A DNA stretch of 17,311 nt from Syntrophaceae bacterium (lineage in GTDB: Bacteria > Desulfobacterota > Desulfomonilia > Desulfomonilales > Desulfomonilaceae), in the NCBI GenBank assembly GCA_014874425.1, contig JACWAG010000112.1, forward strand, positions 1-17,311, written 5' to 3'. Below the pieces are notes generated by a model. It had not been told where the DNA came from. It worked only from the letters and a program-made list of their open reading frames with translations, and did not search any database. This document shows positions 15,321 through 17,311 of this stretch, one piece after another. The translations under genes and the position numbers were made by a program. Every line of letters begins with the position of its first letter. Positions within the stretch are counted from its first letter, which is position 1.

Positions 15321-16129
15321 TCTTCTCTAGCCCCATTATGCCGGTTGAATCCAGCCATTCGCAAGGCGTTATCGATCTTGCGAAACACGCCCCGAATTAT
15401 CCTTACATCCCGTTCATCAATTGTTGCGCTATTTAGAATGCGCCGCACGTCCCGCATCATCCTTAATGGGTTCTTGCGGGGTAAGAAACCGACTCGCGAC
15501 AGAGACTTCTCAATATGCTTAAACATAAGTTCACGAGATTCTATTGGAGCAGGGTGGAAGGAAAGCGCCTGAAACCCAACTGGTTGAGAAGCCATTTTGA
15601 AAAGTTCGTAACAAATTACCGCCACGGATTGAGCTAAATTCATAGAAGCGAAATCCGCATCTGTGGGTATGATCATATGATGATCACATAATTTGATTTC
15701 TTCGTTGGTTAGTCCCCTCGATTCTCGACCGAAAACTATTGAAACTTCTGCTGACTTCGCTGTTAACATAATTTGCGGCGCTATTTCCGGTGGAGTTTTC
15801 GCAGTTGTTCTTTTCCCACCTAGCCTGGCGGAAGTGGCTACCGCCATTACTGAATTGGCGAGAGCCTCGGTCAGGTGATCAAAAACTCCTGCGTTTGCGA
15901 CTATATCATATGCGCCGGAAGCCATAGGGAAGGCGTCTGTCTCGGTACCACAACCGGTTGAAGAAACAAGTTCAAGTTTTTTCAATCCCATGTTTTTCAT
16001 GACACGTGCGACGGCGCCTATGTTCCCGGGATGAGTCGTTCCCACCAAGACAATTTGAATATTCCCAAGGGAAGTGGCCCAATCTGGATGGACCCTGAAC
16101 CCTCTCTGCACTCTTTTTGAAGGATTCAT
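15317..16129 (-). CDS. trmJ: tRNA (Cm32/Um32) 2'-O-methyltransferase, TrmJ-type
   Basis: SPOUT-class RNA methyltransferase of the TrmH/SpoU group, closest to TrmJ, which 2'-O-methylates residue 32 in tRNA anticodon loops; cytoplasmic. Numbered from 16129: VLVGTTHPGNIGAVARVMKN (27-46), FGRESRGLTNEE (133-144) and the knot-forming IPTDADFASMNLAQS (154-168), then a family-like C-terminal extension, 270 residues in all. The frame opens at a TTG at 16171, but the ATG at 16129 with AGGTG a few bases upstream is preferred. Its stop overlaps the lgt start (ATGA). A promoter matches at 16195-16223. The exact target nucleotide is a family inference; other SPOUT RNA methylases are possible. Confidence 0.87.
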   Translation of the reverse strand: MNPSKRVQRGFRVHPDWATSLGNIQIVLVGTTHPGNIGAVARVMKNMGLKKLELVSSTGCGTETDAFPMASGAYDIVANAGVFDHLTEALANSVMAVATSARLGGKRTTAKTPPEIAPQIMLTAKSAEVSIVFGRESRGLTNEEIKLCDHHMIIPTDADFASMNLAQSVAVICYELFKMASQPVGFQALSFHPAPIESRELMFKHIEKSLSRVGFLPRKNPLRMMRDVRRILNSATIDERDVRIIRGVFRKIDNALRMAGFNRHNGAREE

Positions 16130-16194
16130 GCGCACCTGTTTTAAATTCCCGAACAGCGTCACATGTCCCAAACAAAAAGGAACGACGCGGGGTG

Positions 16195-16223
16195 AAGATA
16201 TTATTACTAGGCAATATTGTCAA
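16195..16223 (-). promoter_or_regulatory. sigma70-like promoter for the trmJ-lgt run
   Basis: On the minus strand TTGACA (16223-16218), a 17-base spacer and TATCTT (16200-16195). Transcription would begin near 16188, ahead of both candidate trmJ starts. A seven-base inverted repeat, ATATTGT (16214-16220) and ACAATAT (16230-16236), overlaps the -35 and could be an operator. Confidence 0.65.
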
Positions 16224-16380
16224 TTAATAACAATATAAAAGCCAGTATAATTAAAGTTATGAATTATAACACTGTCGAGATATTTGATTTGAGGTTCGCT
16301 TGCATGAATTCATAAAAAAGCTATTCTATGTGAGTGGGATTTGTTCAAAATTGCTTTAGAAAATTGGGGGTAGTGCAAAT

Positions 16381-16782
16381 ATGCTAAAATCACTAATTCT
16401 TGCAGGCGCGATCATCCTAGCTGTTTTGGGAATCGTCAATACTCTTTTAATCGTCGAGATATTGGGGCGCAGAGGCGGCCCGGAAATTTTCAAATCAGCG
16501 CATCGATGGCTTGGACGTCTGTTTATGATCATGTTTAGCGCCTTTTTTATATACATGGTCCCGCGGATCGCCTTCTTCGAAAATACTCCAGTAAATTTTC
16601 TGATTCACGGTTTCCTGGGAATGGCTGTTTTTGTCGTCCTAATCATCAAATTGTGTGTCGTACGACGTTACAAGGGATATATGACTACTCTTCCATTAAT
16701 TGGTTTGTATATAATGTTGGGGACGATATTGATAGTTATGAGTTCGGCGGGTTTGGAACTTTTCAAGCATTTGTCCCACTGA
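16381..16782 (+). CDS. four-helix membrane protein, possible heme binder
   Basis: Small inner-membrane protein of 133 residues with four hydrophobic helices (about 3-28, 45-64, 73-93 and 103-123). His41 (SAHRWLGR) and His76 (LIHGFLG) lie at helix edges in a pattern seen in b-type heme or ferric-reductase-like membrane proteins, and the short basic loop VVRRYKGY follows helix 3. I do not recognise the family with certainty, so heme binding is only a suggestion. The ATG at 16381 has a weak GGGGGT upstream. The next gene begins within a few bases of its stop, so the two are probably one transcript. The trmJ promoter region lies between this gene and the leftward operon. Confidence 0.7.
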   Translation: MLKSLILAGAIILAVLGIVNTLLIVEILGRRGGPEIFKSAHRWLGRLFMIMFSAFFIYMVPRIAFFENTPVNFLIHGFLGMAVFVVLIIKLCVVRRYKGYMTTLPLIGLYIMLGTILIVMSSAGLELFKHLSH

Positions 16783-16804
16783 CCTTATGACGGGAGGTTC
16801 AATA

Positions 16805-17212
16805 TTGGAAACAGCGTTAGATGTTCGGGCTATGGATTTAATGAGTATAGGTTTTCAAAAGGCGCGCATAATCCTTACTGCGGCCGAACTGGATATATTT
16901 TCGAAGTTACTTTCAGGGCCTAAATCGGCTGGCGATCTATGTGAAGCTTATGGATGGGACCTTAGAGGGCTTCAAATCCTGCTAGATGCGCTCGCCTCCC
17001 TTAAATTGTTGAATAAGTCCTCGGAATTCTATTCTATTGAGCCACAACTTTACATGGCATTGGATCCCAATTCCGAAGAATCGATATTGCCCATGATTTT
17101 GCATCGAGCCCGAATGTGGAAAAGTTGGTCGAATTTGACATCCATAATTAAGGGCAACTTCGACATGGGATCTTTCATAAAAACAGATAGATCTAGGAGT
17201 CCGTCGGTCTAG
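16805..17212 (+). pseudogene. truncated O-methyltransferase (dimerisation domain only)
   Basis: Matches the N-terminal dimerisation/winged-helix part of class I O-methyltransferases of the hydroxyneurosporene-methyltransferase type: a helical opening (SIGFQKARIILTAAELDIF), the winged helix (SAGDLCEAYGWDLRGLQILLDAL), then the linker MWKSWSNLTSIIKGN and TDRSRSPSV. The frame stops at 17212, just where the family continues into the SAM-binding Rossmann domain. Stops occur in all three forward frames over the next 80 bases, so one simple frameshift does not rescue it within the window. Starts: an ATG at 16787 has no RBS, whereas TTG at 16805 has GGGAGG seven bases upstream. It may be a broken gene or, less likely, a stand-alone domain that regulates. 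Confidence 0.6.
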
Positions 17213-17311
17213 GACATGAAATTATCCACAGTTTCCGATCAGTCTTTTTATAAAACTGTATTAATGGACCAGTGCGTATCAGTTGAAAGCTGAACAGGGC
17301 CAAATCCTGAC
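17213..17311 (+). other. non-coding tail after truncated methyltransferase
   Basis: About 100 bases with stops in all three forward frames and no recognisable continuation of the methyltransferase domain. I see no insertion-sequence end or direct repeat in it. The window ends here. Confidence 0.4.

Overview
The window comes from a Gram-negative bacterium of moderate GC content. It carries a lipoprotein diacylglyceryl transferase and a lipobox protein, SD-led genes with several TTG starts, and sigma70-like promoters. The mix of small exported Gly/Cys-rich proteins, acetate kinase, a bacterial inositol-phosphate synthase and a giant TPR-CHAT protein would suit a deltaproteobacterium (Desulfobacterota, for example a Desulfomonile/Syntrophobacter-like anaerobe). 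That placement is inference; there is no rRNA or other decisive marker here.

Layout, left to right. (1) 34-885 (-): a MoxR-type AAA+ ATPase whose downstream partner lies off the left edge. (2) 1226-2541 (+): two independent single-gene units encoding small exported proteins. They share the same promoter -35, a hairpin in the leader, an identical 26-base RBS/start block and a terminator each. (3) 2750-4399 (-): an MFS transporter and a short lipoprotein. (4) 4615-7408: a divergent inositol module. A CDP-alcohol phosphotransferase lies on (-); an inositol-3-phosphate synthase followed by an FkbM-type methyltransferase lies on (+). (5) 16223 down to 7432 (-): a likely five-gene run of trmJ, lgt (joined by an ATGA overlap), a 1709-residue exported TPR-CHAT protein, ackA and an NMNAT-like nucleotidyltransferase. 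(6) 16381-17212 (+): a four-helix membrane protein followed by a truncated O-methyltransferase that keeps only its N-terminal dimerisation/winged-helix part.

How the genes may work together. The inositol-phosphate synthase makes inositol phosphate, and the divergent CDP-alcohol enzyme is the natural consumer, giving an inositol phospholipid or an inositol phosphodiester solute. Lgt anchors lipoproteins such as the one at 4109. AckA makes ATP and acetate from acetyl phosphate; pta is not next to it.

The most unusual item is the giant TPR-CHAT protein. CHAT domains are caspase-like proteases with a His in a THG-type motif and a Cys in an SACET-type motif. Here these read TYG (Tyr1540) and SSIMT (Ile1590), so both catalytic residues are gone while the fold motifs around them remain. 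It looks like an exported pseudoprotease scaffold. The second point of interest is the pair of paralogous exported proteins expressed from near-identical control regions. No tRNA, rRNA, CRISPR array or insertion sequence was seen.
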